Assembly: GCA_021372355.1 (NCBI GenBank)
Contig: JAJFUQ010000053.1
Location: forward strand, 1 to 52,271
Reading direction: 5' to 3'
Source: Nocardiaceae bacterium
Lineage (GTDB): Bacteria > Actinomycetota > Actinomycetes > Mycobacteriales > Mycobacteriaceae
DNA: 52,271 bases
Shown: piece by piece, positions 1-8,290 of the stretch
Position numbering within the stretch: position 1 is the stretch's first letter
Layout: each line of letters opens with the position of its first letter
Made by a program: the position numbers and the translations under genes
The notes under the pieces: generated by a model
What the model saw: only the letters and a program-made list of their open reading frames with translations
What the model was told of the DNA's origin: nothing
Database searches by the model: none

Positions 1-317
1 GGGTCGCTGCCGCGCTCGGTGTCGCGCTCAAGATGCTGTGGCCGACCGCGCCCCGATGGGTGGGCGTTCCGCTCTACATCATCCTCGGCTGGGCGATCGT
101 CCCCTACGCGGGAACATTGCTGCACACCGCCGGCGTGACGCCGATGGTGCTGCTCGCCGTCGGTGGTGTGATCTACAGCGTCGGTGCGATCCTGTACGCC
201 ACGAAATGGCCGAACCCGTGGCCGACGCACTTCGGACATCACGAGTTCTTCCACGCCGCAACCGTTGTCGCCGCGATCTGCCACTACATCGCGGTGTGGT
301 TCGTCGTCGCCGCCTAG
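1..317 (+). CDS. Hemolysin III family membrane protein, 3' end only
   Basis: The reading frame is open from base 3 and the gene starts outside the window; about 104 C-terminal residues are visible. They hold about three hydrophobic segments and end in the family signature HHEFFHA followed by a last membrane helix and a short tail. HlyIII/PAQR-type proteins are seven-helix membrane proteins whose histidines sit in a metal site; the histidines seen here fit that fold. The physiological role in actinobacteria is not established and the name is historical. The position fits Rv1085c in the conserved neighbourhood of mca and greA. Truncation is only by the window edge. Confidence 0.85.
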   Translation, partial: VAAALGVALKMLWPTAPRWVGVPLYIILGWAIVPYAGTLLHTAGVTPMVLLAVGGVIYSVGAILYATKWPNPWPTHFGHHEFFHAATVVAAICHYIAVWFVVAA

Positions 318-347
318 ACCGGACAACTCGGCGCGCGACCGCCCCAC

Positions 348-375
348 CCGGCTCTACAGTCGCAGGTAGAGCCGG
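348..375. terminator. Perfect 10-bp inverted repeat after the hemolysin III gene
   Basis: Arms CCGGCTCTAC (348-357) and GTAGAGCCGG (366-375) enclose an 8-base loop in the short gap between hemolysin III and the cyclase. The stem is strong but no T-run follows, so it may be a non-canonical terminator or a processing hairpin. It ends 19 bases before the cyclase ATG and overlaps the region where that gene's ribosome site begins. Confidence 0.4.
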
Positions 376-393
376 AGAAACACGGGGTCCGCG

Positions 394-1920
394 ATGATCG
401 ATCGTCTCGCCAGATTGGCGTTGCGATCCCCCGTGGGCTTCACCGGAATAGCCATCATCTGCGGTTTGGGCGGCTTCTTCGTCGTCATGATCGAGCTGTG
501 GCTGACCGGCGTGCTCCAGCGCACCGGCAGCAGCTTGTACAAGGTTCTCGGGTTCACCTTCGGGTACGTGGCGATCGGCATAGTCATCGGGCCATTCGTC
601 GCCTGGCGGATGCAACAGCGGGGACTGACCTGGTGGCGCGCTCGTCGGCCACCCACGAAAGGTGAAGCTCGCCGAGCCCTCCGCCTACCGTTGAAGATGG
701 CGACATTGTCCGCGGCACTGTGGATCCCGGGCACGATTCTCGAGGCCGCGCTCGCCATCGCGTTCGACTACACCGACGTCCTGTTCACGACGATGCAACT
801 CATCCTCGCCGGCGGGCTCGCTTCTTGCGCGTTCGCGTACCTCGCCACCGATCGCGTGCTCCGACCTGCGGTGCCGGCGCTGGCGTCGGTCATCCCGGTT
901 CGCGATCGCAGCCTCAGCGCCCTCGCTCGCGTCGGGATCACGTGGGCACTCGCGAGCGGACTCCCGATCCTCAGCGTGATCCTCGTTCTCACCGACCGGG
1001 CGGCGACACCGAACGACAAGCTGCGCGGTGCGCTCGTCATCTGCGCGGGCGCGATCCTGTTCGGATTCATCGCGACGCTCGCCCTCGCGAAATCGGTCGC
1101 GGTTCCCCTCCGTCAGCTCGAGCAGGCAATCGGCCGGATCACCGCCGGCGACCTCGACGTGAGCGTCCCGGTCGAATTCACCAGCGAGGTCGGCGTCCTG
1201 CAGGCCTCGGTCAACGACATGACGGAGTCGCTACGCGAGCGCGAACGCCTCCGCAACGTCTTCGACCGCCACGTCGGAATCGATGTCGCCGAACGTGCTC
1301 TCGCCGCCGGGAGCAGCCTCAACGAATCCACCCTGACGGGCGAATTGTGCGTGGTCACGGCGCTGTTCGTCGACATCGTGGGGTCGACCGAACTCGCGCA
1401 CAAGATCCCACCGCACGTGTTCGTCGAGAAGATCAACCGCCTCCTCGCGACCGTCGTCGATGCGACCGAGGACAACTGCGGACTGGTCAACAAGTTCGAA
1501 GGCGACGCGGCGTTGTGCATCTTCGGGGCACCGATCCAGCTCGAAAACGACGCCGAAGCAGCGCTGAAAACCGCACTTCGCATCCGCGATGAAGTGTTGG
1601 CCACGGGCGAACTCGACATCGGCATCGGACTATCCCGCGGCACGGTGTTCGCCGGCGACGTGGGCTCGGCAAAGCGGCTCGAGTTCACCGTGATCGGCGA
1701 TCCGGTCAACGAGGCCGCACGACTCACCGAGGCCGCCAAGGGCGTACGCCAGCGCATACTCGCCAGCGAATCGGTGATCGACGCCGCACCCTCGATGCGG
1801 ACCAGATGGATGCCCTACCAGGCGATTCAGCTCCGTGGCCGCCCCGTCGAGACCAAGACCTGGACCGACAAGCGCGGCTATCCCCCGGCCCGATACGGGA
1901 CCTGGTCGAAGGTCCCCTAA
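394..1920 (+). CDS. Membrane-bound class III adenylate/guanylate cyclase with HAMP domain
   Basis: This 508-residue protein should make cyclic AMP (or cGMP) at the inner membrane face. The N-terminal half has about six hydrophobic segments (roughly residues 15-240), then a HAMP linker (VAVPLRQLEQAI, about 238-290) and a C-terminal cyclase domain. The catalytic set looks complete: metal aspartates D327 (FVDIVGS) and D371 (FEGDAAL), purine-contacting K367 and D436 (VIGDPVN), and transition-state N439 and R443 (NEAAR). It resembles the M. tuberculosis Rv1318c-Rv1320c type. A Lys/Asp pair at the base-recognition sites argues for ATP as substrate. The ATG follows GGGG by about 7 bases. Its stop overlaps the stop of the convergent dioxygenase gene. 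Confidence 0.92.
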   Translation: MIDRLARLALRSPVGFTGIAIICGLGGFFVVMIELWLTGVLQRTGSSLYKVLGFTFGYVAIGIVIGPFVAWRMQQRGLTWWRARRPPTKGEARRALRLPLKMATLSAALWIPGTILEAALAIAFDYTDVLFTTMQLILAGGLASCAFAYLATDRVLRPAVPALASVIPVRDRSLSALARVGITWALASGLPILSVILVLTDRAATPNDKLRGALVICAGAILFGFIATLALAKSVAVPLRQLEQAIGRITAGDLDVSVPVEFTSEVGVLQASVNDMTESLRERERLRNVFDRHVGIDVAERALAAGSSLNESTLTGELCVVTALFVDIVGSTELAHKIPPHVFVEKINRLLATVVDATEDNCGLVNKFEGDAALCIFGAPIQLENDAEAALKTALRIRDEVLATGELDIGIGLSRGTVFAGDVGSAKRLEFTVIGDPVNEAARLTEAAKGVRQRILASESVIDAAPSMRTRWMPYQAIQLRGRPVETKTWTDKRGYPPARYGTWSKVP

Positions 1921-2792
1921 GCGACCTGAAAACTGCGCTTCGACAGACCGAGCATGTAGCCGTCGATGACGTTCTCGACCGGTGCGGTCGGGTCGGTCGC
2001 GGCGCCAAGCGTGACGAAGAGCGGCGTGAAGTGCTCGACGGTCGGATGCGCCATATGCACGCCGGGCGCCTTGGTCCAGAAGCTCTGCAACTCGTCGACA
2101 TCGCCACGGGCCAGTGCGTCAGTGGCCCAGGAATCGAACTCCGAGGACCATCGCGGCACGCGATCCGGGTTCGCCCAGTCGACGTACGGCAGACCGTGGG
2201 TCATGAAGCCGGAGCCGATCACCAGAACGCCCTGCTCGCGCAGCGCCTTCAAGCGCGAGCCCAGTCGCAGAAGCCGGTCGGTTCCGGTCGTCGGAAGACT
2301 CAGCTGCAGAACTGGGATGTCCGCCTCCGGGTACATCACCTTGAGCGGAACCCAGGCGCCGTGGTCGATGCCGCGACGGTGCTCGTAGACGTGCTCGGTG
2401 TCGGCGAGCACGGCCTTGAGCTGCGCGGCGAGCATCGTGCTCTCCGGGGTGTCGTAGCGCATCTGGTAGTACAACCGGTCGAAGCCACCGAAGTCGTAGA
2501 CGAGTTCCGACGGCTGAGTACTCGTGATGCCGAGGCTCTTCGACTCCCAGTGCGCGCTGACGATGAGGATCGCCTTCGGCTTGGGCAGAGCGCGAGCCCA
2601 GTCATGCAGTTCCCGCATCCACTCACCGTCCTCGAACAGCGGCGGTGCACCGTGGCTGACGTACAGCGCGGGCAACGGACCGTCGGCGGGGGTCCACTCG
2701 CGGTGCGAGCCCGTGGTCGCGACGTGTCGAAGGTGGGCAGCGAACGGATGGTGTGCCGGGATCAGGCGGTCAGCGGCAGCGGTGGTCGTCAT
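1917..2792 (-). CDS. Extradiol aromatic ring-opening dioxygenase (DODA/YgiD type, LigB fold)
   Basis: This 291-residue cytosolic protein matches the 4,5-DOPA dioxygenase extradiol-like family of the LigB superfamily. Such enzymes use a metal held by histidines to cleave catechols with oxygen. Visible family motifs are YVSHGAPPLFEDG near residue 48, SAHWES near 80, IDHGAWVPL near 140 and GSGFMTHGLPYVDW near 200, each giving a probable metal or catalytic histidine. The natural substrate is unknown. Its start codon overlaps the stop of the ribA-like gene (ATGA), so translation is probably coupled and both enzymes serve the same response. The second gene of a two-gene unit behind the palindrome at 3473-3490. 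Confidence 0.88.
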   Translation of the reverse strand: MTTTAAADRLIPAHHPFAAHLRHVATTGSHREWTPADGPLPALYVSHGAPPLFEDGEWMRELHDWARALPKPKAILIVSAHWESKSLGITSTQPSELVYDFGGFDRLYYQMRYDTPESTMLAAQLKAVLADTEHVYEHRRGIDHGAWVPLKVMYPEADIPVLQLSLPTTGTDRLLRLGSRLKALREQGVLVIGSGFMTHGLPYVDWANPDRVPRWSSEFDSWATDALARGDVDELQSFWTKAPGVHMAHPTVEHFTPLFVTLGAATDPTAPVENVIDGYMLGLSKRSFQVA

Positions 2793-3448
2793 GCGAGCAT
2801 CCCCAGATCGATCGTGTGCGAGGTGTGGTCGCGCTTGGCGAGCAGGTACCGCGCGTTGGCTCCGGACAGGTGCACGCCGGTCGCGATCTGTTCGTCGACC
2901 GCGATGCCGAAGTCCTCGAGCTGCGCGGCTTTGTCGGGGTTGTTGCTCAGCAGTCGGATGTGGTCGGCACCGAAAGACAGCAGCATCTGCGCGGCAACGC
3001 GGTAGTCCCGCTCGTCCTCTCCGTGACCGAGTGCGACGTTCGCCTCGTAGGTGTCGAGGCCGGAGTCCTGCAACGCGTAGGCGTCGAGCTTGGCGTACAA
3101 GCCGATTCCGCGACCTTCCTGGCGGAGGTACAGCAGGAATCCACCTTCGGCGGCGATCTGTTCGACTGCTTCGCGCAACTGCGGGCCGCAGTCACAACGC
3201 TGCGAACCGAACACATCGCCGGTGAGGCATTCGCTGTGCGGGCGCACGAGGGGTGCGTCGCCGCGATCGAGTGCACCCCGCCAGTCCCCGAGACCCAGGA
3301 GCAGGTGCTCGCGGTCGTCGACGAGGTCGAAGAACGTGAAGACATCCGCGACCGTCGAGTACCCGTCGGCGAACGTCAGCGGGATTCGCACGTGAGTACG
3401 GACCGTGGCGGGGACCAGCCCCGTGGCGGGGCGCAGCGCGGCGGTCAT
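2789..3448 (-). CDS. ribA: GTP cyclohydrolase II, monofunctional (RibA-type)
   Basis: This 219-residue enzyme should convert GTP to diaminohydroxy-ribosylamino-pyrimidine phosphate, the first riboflavin step. The zinc site is present as C74, C85 and C87 (RPHSECLTGD and SQRCDCGPQL), followed by the GTP-binding stretch LRQEGRGIGL at about 108-117 and SNNPDK near 180. I chose the ATG at 3448, which has GAGGAG about 7 bases upstream, over an ATG nine codons earlier. Most actinobacteria use a bifunctional RibBA; here the RibB domain is absent. Coupling to an extradiol dioxygenase suggests a second, specialised copy rather than the housekeeping enzyme. The main riboflavin genes are not in the window. 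Confidence 0.93.
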   Translation of the reverse strand: MTAALRPATGLVPATVRTHVRIPLTFADGYSTVADVFTFFDLVDDREHLLLGLGDWRGALDRGDAPLVRPHSECLTGDVFGSQRCDCGPQLREAVEQIAAEGGFLLYLRQEGRGIGLYAKLDAYALQDSGLDTYEANVALGHGEDERDYRVAAQMLLSFGADHIRLLSNNPDKAAQLEDFGIAVDEQIATGVHLSGANARYLLAKRDHTSHTIDLGMLA

Positions 3449-3472
3449 AGTGGCTCCTCGGCGTCGGCGGTT

Positions 3473-3490
3473 CACTTCAAGCTTGAAGTG
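3473..3490. promoter_or_regulatory. 18-bp perfect palindrome upstream of ribA/dioxygenase
   Basis: CACTTCAAG directly abuts its reverse complement CTTGAAGTG, giving a gapless 18-bp dyad 24 bases upstream of the ribA start. The size and form are typical of a MarR-type dimeric repressor site; a MerR-type site would also be possible. No MarR or MerR gene lies in the window, so the regulator would act from elsewhere. The assignment to a family is inference. Confidence 0.6.
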
Positions 3491-3534
3491 ACGCCTCGTT
3501 CAGCAGCCAGCCGTCCCCGAATATTCCCGCCGGG

Positions 3535-5529
3535 TCAAAAATGCTTCAACGCCGCTTCGAGATCCCCGACCGTCGTGACCGGAAGATCGCACACGTATCC
3601 GCGGCAGACGTACGCCGCAGATTGGCCGTCGACGAGTCCCCGATCCGCCAGGAGCGGCATCGAGTCGCGCGGGCCCGCGACCACCACTGCTCCTCCTGGC
3701 GCGAGACGCCGAGCGACGTCGACCAATGTCTGGTCCCCCTCGGTCGCGATCGCGACCTGCAACGATGCGATCTCCGCCTCCGCGACAGCGAGCCAGTGCC
3801 CGGCGGATCGACTCGCGCGCGCGAGCAGGACCGCGGACCGACCGACGGTCTGCGCGACATGATCGCGGTAGGTCTGAGCCTCTGCCGGATCGCTCAGCGC
3901 AGCAGCCAACTGCAACGCTTCCGCAAGCGACGATGCGCCCGCCGGCGTCGCCCCATCGACGGCGTCACGCGGTCGTGTGATGAGGCTCTCGGCGTCATCG
4001 GCCGTGTCGTACCAGCTGCCGACATCCCCCGGAACCTCGAAGTGGTTGATCGCGCGCTGCAAAATCGCCTGGGCGTGCGTGAGCCACTCCCGCTGACCCG
4101 TCACCTGGTTCAGCGTCAGCAGGCCGGTTGCGAGCCACGCATAGTCCTCGAGGACACCCGGCGCCTTGCCCACCACACCGCCGAGCGACGACCGCCGGAC
4201 GCGCCCCTTCTTCACATGCTGGTCGAGCAGGAACTCTGCACATTCGACAGCGGCGGCGATCCACTCCGGACGTCCGTGAATCGCACCCGCGTCCGCGAGC
4301 GCGGCGATCGCCATGCCGTTCCACGCCGTGACGACCTTGTCGTCGCGAGCCGGCTGCGGGCGCAATGCCCGAGCCTTCGACAGCGTCGCTTTCACCCGTG
4401 CGAATCGCTCGGAATCGTCGGGATCGGCCAGCAACTGAAGTACCGAAGCGCCCTCTTCGAACGTCCCCTCGACCGTCACATGGAAGAGGTCCGCCGCCCA
4501 GTCGCTGTCCGCCTCGTCGAGCACCTCGTCGAGCTGATCCGGCGTCCACACGTACGTGAGACCCTCGACGCCGTCGGTGTCCGCGTCGAGCGCCGAGGCG
4601 AAGCCCCCTTCGGCTGTGCGCATGTCAGTAAGCAGAAACTCTGCGGTCTCCGCGCTGACGCGCAAGGCGAAGTCGTACCCAAGGCGCCCCAGGTGCGTGT
4701 ACGCACGCAGCAGCAAGGCGTTGTCGTACAGCATCTTCTCGAAGTGTGGGACGACCCAGTCCGCGTCGACCGAATAGCGCGCGAATCCACCTTTGAGCTG
4801 GTCGTAGATCCCACCGCGGGCCATCGCGTCGGCGGTGATGGCGACCGCATCGAGGGTCGCCGAGTCGCCGGTCCGCTCGTAGCTCCGCAACAGTCCTTCG
4901 AGCAGCGACGACGGCGGGAACTTCGGAGCCCCTCCGAACCCGCCCTTCTCATGGTCGAGGTCGCGCAGCACGTTCGCCACCGCGGCATCGAGCAATTCCG
5001 GTCCGACCGTGCCGCCGAACCGCGGAATCGCGTTCTGTTTGCGAAGTTGCGCGGATATCCCCGACGCTGCGCGGACCACTTCAGCCCGGCGGGACGTCCA
5101 CGTCCGGGCGACCGCTTCGAGCACCTGGGTGAAGGACGGCATGCCGCCCCGCGGTTCCTTCGGGTAGTAGGTGCCGCAGTAGAACGGCTCACCCTCCGGC
5201 GTCAGGAAGCACGTCATGGGCCAGCCGCCCTGACCGATCATCGCGACGGTCGCGTTCATGTAGACCGCGTCGATGTCGGGGCGTTCCTCACGGTCGACCT
5301 TGATGCAGATGAAGTTGTTGTTCATCAAGGCCGCCGTCGCTGGATCCTCGAACGACTCGTGCGCCATGACATGGCACCAGTGGCACGCCGCATACCCGAC
5401 CGACAGCAGGATCGGGACATCGAGCTGTTTGGCTTGCTCGATCGCCGAGGGCCCCCACTGCCACCAGTCGACCGGATTGTCCGCATGCTGGCGCAGATAG
5501 GGACTCGTTGCGTTCCGCAAGCGGTTCAT
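3535..5529 (-). CDS. YyaL/Spermatogenesis-associated-protein-20-like thioredoxin-fold protein
   Basis: This 664-residue cytosolic protein matches the DUF255 plus six-hairpin family that includes B. subtilis YyaL and human SPATA20, and is the likely counterpart of Rv1084. The N-terminal thioredoxin-like domain (about 1-170) carries NPVDWWQW, the redox pair CHWCH near residue 50, VDREERPDID and GGWPMTCFL. The rest resembles an (alpha/alpha) glycosidase-like toroid (AMARGGIYDQLKGGFARYS, PHFEKMLYDNA). Biochemical function is unknown. The ATG lies 20 bases after the stop of the VanW-family gene on the same strand, so the two are probably co-transcribed. Length is normal for the family. Confidence 0.9.
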   Translation of the reverse strand: MNRLRNATSPYLRQHADNPVDWWQWGPSAIEQAKQLDVPILLSVGYAACHWCHVMAHESFEDPATAALMNNNFICIKVDREERPDIDAVYMNATVAMIGQGGWPMTCFLTPEGEPFYCGTYYPKEPRGGMPSFTQVLEAVARTWTSRRAEVVRAASGISAQLRKQNAIPRFGGTVGPELLDAAVANVLRDLDHEKGGFGGAPKFPPSSLLEGLLRSYERTGDSATLDAVAITADAMARGGIYDQLKGGFARYSVDADWVVPHFEKMLYDNALLLRAYTHLGRLGYDFALRVSAETAEFLLTDMRTAEGGFASALDADTDGVEGLTYVWTPDQLDEVLDEADSDWAADLFHVTVEGTFEEGASVLQLLADPDDSERFARVKATLSKARALRPQPARDDKVVTAWNGMAIAALADAGAIHGRPEWIAAAVECAEFLLDQHVKKGRVRRSSLGGVVGKAPGVLEDYAWLATGLLTLNQVTGQREWLTHAQAILQRAINHFEVPGDVGSWYDTADDAESLITRPRDAVDGATPAGASSLAEALQLAAALSDPAEAQTYRDHVAQTVGRSAVLLARASRSAGHWLAVAEAEIASLQVAIATEGDQTLVDVARRLAPGGAVVVAGPRDSMPLLADRGLVDGQSAAYVCRGYVCDLPVTTVGDLEAALKHF

Positions 5530-5549
5530 GCCACAACCCTAGGCATGCC

Positions 5550-7481
5550 CTACGGCTCCTGCACCTGCGCAGGCGGCGCTTCCGGCGTTGTCGTCGGCGG
5601 CGTGCTGGTCGGTGTGGAGGGCTCCCCCTCGCGCGCGTCCGCCGGCTTGGCGTCCGGCTTCGGCGCCGGCTTAGGCTTCGGCTTCTCGCAGATCACGACG
5701 GGCACGGGCTCGTACACGACGATTCGCGTGGCACGCGAGCGCTCCGCATTCGTCGTGGCGTCGCGAATCACTCGGGTGTCGCTCGTGGTGAATCCGTCCT
5801 GACCACCCGAAGCCGCACAGTCCGGCCCCTCAGGCAGTCGAATCGTCGACGGACTCGTGTAGTCCCAGCGACCGCCGTTGATCGACTCGACGTTGACGGT
5901 CTTCGTACCCCAGATCCGCACCGTGACCGAGGAGTCGTCGCCGAACGCCTGGATCAGAACGCCGGTCTTCGCCGGGTTGCGGAACTTGACGTCGATCGAG
6001 CCTTCCCACACCGTCGCCTCACGGCCGGCCGGATAGCGCGAGATGAAGTAGCTGTGCTCGCGGTGTTCGATGTCGTCCATGCCGGAGAAGTAGCCCGCGT
6101 TGTACAGCGTCGTCGCGAACTGGCTCACGCCGCCGCCGACACCGCGACCAGGACGTCCGTTGATGATCACGCCCGACTCGACGTACCCCTGCTCGAGACC
6201 TCGCGGACCTGTGAAGCCGTTCAGCGAGAATGTGTCGCCGGGCTTGACGATCGCGCCGTTGACCTGCTCAGCAGTCCGTCGAATGTTCACACCGGAGGCG
6301 TACTCGAAGCCGCTCGTGGAGAACTCCCCGATGACCTCGCGAATGCCCAGCTTCTCGGCGTCGGCCTTCTTGAATGCAGGAACCGAGTCGCCGTAGGTCG
6401 CCGTCAGCTCCCGGTCCTTCGGCTTGAGCATGTCCTTGCTGAAATTCGCGAGAGTCTTGCGCCAATCCACCGTGCGGCCCGATTGCTCGCCGACCACGTA
6501 GGGCCCCTTGGCGCCGATCGCGACCGTGGCGTCGCGCGCGGGCTTCTCCGTCGACGCGAGTTGGGGAGCCAGGATCTTCTCCGCGGCCTTCACGTCCCAC
6601 TTCGCGTCGAGACCGCCCTTGCCGTCCGACGTGAACGAAAGCACCTCGCCGATGCGATCTCGCGGCAGCGTGGCCTTGATGTTCTGCTCGCCCTTGACGA
6701 TCAGATCAGCCGCCGAAGCCGGGATCGCGACATCACGCATGCTCTTCTTGAGCGCTTGATCGGTGACCAGCGCGCCTGGGTCGGTCAGCGGAAGTTCGAC
6801 CGGCCCACCTTTGGGCCAACCATCTTGAATCGCTCCGCGTAGCTTCGCGGCGTCGAGCTTTTGCCCCGCGATCGAAGTGATCGCCTCCGGGACTGACCCG
6901 TGGAACACGATTCCGCCCTGCAGTTGCTCGCGGTTGATGGCGGCGGACACACTCTGCAGTTCTGCGGTGAACTTCGGCTCGTCGACCGTCTGGACCGGTG
7001 CGAGGTCGCGCGTGTGTAACAACGCGATGAGACGGCTGAAGGGGTTGTAGCTCTGATCGGCCGCGGATTCGGCCGTAGCCTTCCAGTTGATGCCCAGTCC
7101 GGCGGTCGCCGGGACCATCTCGACCGACGTCTCGCCACCGCGGAGGCTCACCGGCCTCGACGCGATGTCCGGGAACTGACCTTCGAGCTTTCGCTGGGCG
7201 GCAGCCGGCGAGATTCCGCTGATATCGACACCGAGAACGCTCGTACCGCGGGCGGTCTCGCCATGGGTCACGTAGATGTCGACGCCGTACGCAGCGACCG
7301 CGGCAATGGCGAGGCCGGCGCCAGCGAACAACACCTTCCGGTTCAGCTTGCGTTTCTTTGCCGCCGTTGGGGTTTCGACGTTCTCCTGCGCGATCTCGGC
7401 ACTTGCGTCGGGGTTTTCGATGCTCTCGTCACGGTCGTCGTCGGGATGTTGCGCGTCGGAATCCACGCGACCAGTATCCAA
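5550..7481 (-). CDS. VanW family protein with repeated peptidoglycan-binding-like domains
   Basis: This 643-residue protein is anchored by one membrane helix (about residues 48-66, after a charged cytosolic tail and a KKRKLNRK stop signal). The extracytoplasmic part starts with a YoaR-like or PG_binding_4-like region (GTSVLGVDISGISPAAAQRKL), and ends with a VanW domain at about 390-540 (YASGVNIRRTAEQVNGAI, KPGDTFSLNGFTG, GVGGGVSQFATTLYNAGYF). The last 60 residues are rich in proline, lysine and threonine and may cross the cell wall. Its role is probably in cell-wall assembly but no reaction is known. The start shown is TTG at 7481; GTG at 7466 is an alternative, and neither has a strong ribosome site. 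Confidence 0.88.
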   Translation of the reverse strand: MDTGRVDSDAQHPDDDRDESIENPDASAEIAQENVETPTAAKKRKLNRKVLFAGAGLAIAAVAAYGVDIYVTHGETARGTSVLGVDISGISPAAAQRKLEGQFPDIASRPVSLRGGETSVEMVPATAGLGINWKATAESAADQSYNPFSRLIALLHTRDLAPVQTVDEPKFTAELQSVSAAINREQLQGGIVFHGSVPEAITSIAGQKLDAAKLRGAIQDGWPKGGPVELPLTDPGALVTDQALKKSMRDVAIPASAADLIVKGEQNIKATLPRDRIGEVLSFTSDGKGGLDAKWDVKAAEKILAPQLASTEKPARDATVAIGAKGPYVVGEQSGRTVDWRKTLANFSKDMLKPKDRELTATYGDSVPAFKKADAEKLGIREVIGEFSTSGFEYASGVNIRRTAEQVNGAIVKPGDTFSLNGFTGPRGLEQGYVESGVIINGRPGRGVGGGVSQFATTLYNAGYFSGMDDIEHREHSYFISRYPAGREATVWEGSIDVKFRNPAKTGVLIQAFGDDSSVTVRIWGTKTVNVESINGGRWDYTSPSTIRLPEGPDCAASGGQDGFTTSDTRVIRDATTNAERSRATRIVVYEPVPVVICEKPKPKPAPKPDAKPADAREGEPSTPTSTPPTTTPEAPPAQVQEP

Positions 7482-7566
7482 TGAAGATCACAGATCGGTC
7501 GCTCCGTGGTCGCCCGGCGCGCCATTTGCGCACGTAGCAGCGTTGAAAGATGGCAAGCTGAATGCC

Positions 7567-8040
7567 ATGTCCAGCAACGAAGCCCGGTTCATACCCAGCC
7601 TCGATTCGGTTGCCAAGAAACTGCATCTGCCGTTCGGCGTACCGGACTTCATCGACAACATGGTCAAGGGCGCGTCGAACGACATCGGCGAGCGCCTCAT
7701 CAAGACCATGATCATCACGTGGGACGCGACGGGCGGCGGTCCGTTCGCGGTCAGCACGGCAGGTGGCCTCGCCGCCAACAAAGCCGTCGATGCCTCGATG
7801 GACCTGTTCCTCGGACCCGTTTTCGAACAACTTCTCCGACGCCTCGGCGTGCAAGACGTCCCGTTCCGGGCGTCGCTGTGCGCATCAGCGATCGTCGGCA
7901 TGGGCACGATGCGCTGGGTCGTGAGAACCGACCCACTCGCCTCGGCACCGGTCGACGACCTCGTCGCCGCCCTCGCGCCGACGCTGCAGCGCTACCTCAC
8001 CGGAGACATCAAGAGGCCGAGCAAGGGCGCCAAGCCCTAG
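7567..8040 (+). CDS. Stand-alone TetR-type C-terminal (ligand-binding) domain, no HTH
   Basis: This 157-residue protein has no recognisable helix-turn-helix. Its whole length reads like the ligand-binding half of a TetR regulator: GERLIKTMIITWDATGG near the start and a C-terminal MRWVVRTDPLASAPVDDLV...LAPTLQRYLTG segment that is common at the end of actinobacterial TetR proteins. There is no room for a lost HTH upstream, because the divergent VanW-family gene begins 86 bases away. It may be a remnant or a protein that modulates other TetR regulators by dimerisation. The ATG at 7567 has only a weak purine stretch before it. Convergent with the Rv1083-like gene. Confidence 0.72.
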   Translation: MSSNEARFIPSLDSVAKKLHLPFGVPDFIDNMVKGASNDIGERLIKTMIITWDATGGGPFAVSTAGGLAANKAVDASMDLFLGPVFEQLLRRLGVQDVPFRASLCASAIVGMGTMRWVVRTDPLASAPVDDLVAALAPTLQRYLTGDIKRPSKGAKP

Positions 8041-8045
8041 CCGGG

Positions 8046-8059
8046 ACCGAACGTTCGGT
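8046..8059. promoter_or_regulatory. 14-bp perfect palindrome between convergent genes
   Basis: ACCGAACGTTCGGT is its own reverse complement. It lies 6 bases after the stop of the TetR-like gene. The form is like TetR-family operators, yet the place, between two gene ends, fits a terminator-type hairpin poorly because the stem has no loop and no T-run. Function is unknown. Confidence 0.35.
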
Positions 8060-8068
8060 GGACTGCCG

Positions 8069-8290
8069 CTAGTCTTCCGGCTTCTTCTCCGGCTGCTCTT
8101 CCGCTTCCGGAGTTTCCGCCGGTTCGTCGAACGACTCCGGCAGCCGCTTGATGTGCCCGTTCATCGACCGCACGAGCAGGATCGTGCCGATGAGCAGCAG
8201 CAGGATGATGAACAACCCGAGCGGTGACGCCTCACCGAATTCGGGTCCTGCGGGGTTGTTGTCACCGGCCGCGAGCAGGAGCTGGTTCAT
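8069..8290 (-). CDS. Small single-pass membrane protein, Rv1083-like
   Basis: This 73-residue protein has one membrane helix (LGLFIILLLLIGTILLVRSM, about 24-43) and an acidic, glutamate- and proline-rich cytosolic tail. Size, topology and position directly after mca match Rv1083 of M. tuberculosis. Its ATG overlaps the mca stop as TGATG, so it is translated as part of the mca message. A longer reading frame exists upstream inside mca but the overlap and the hydrophobic pattern favour this start. No function is known. Confidence 0.75.
   Translation of the reverse strand: MNQLLLAAGDNNPAGPEFGEASPLGLFIILLLLIGTILLVRSMNGHIKRLPESFDEPAETPEAEEQPEKKPED

Noticed and set aside
3541..5802. 753-codon open frame on the plus strand
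   Set aside because: It is antisense to the YyaL-type and VanW-family genes, arginine-rich, without any family motif. High GC makes such shadow frames long.
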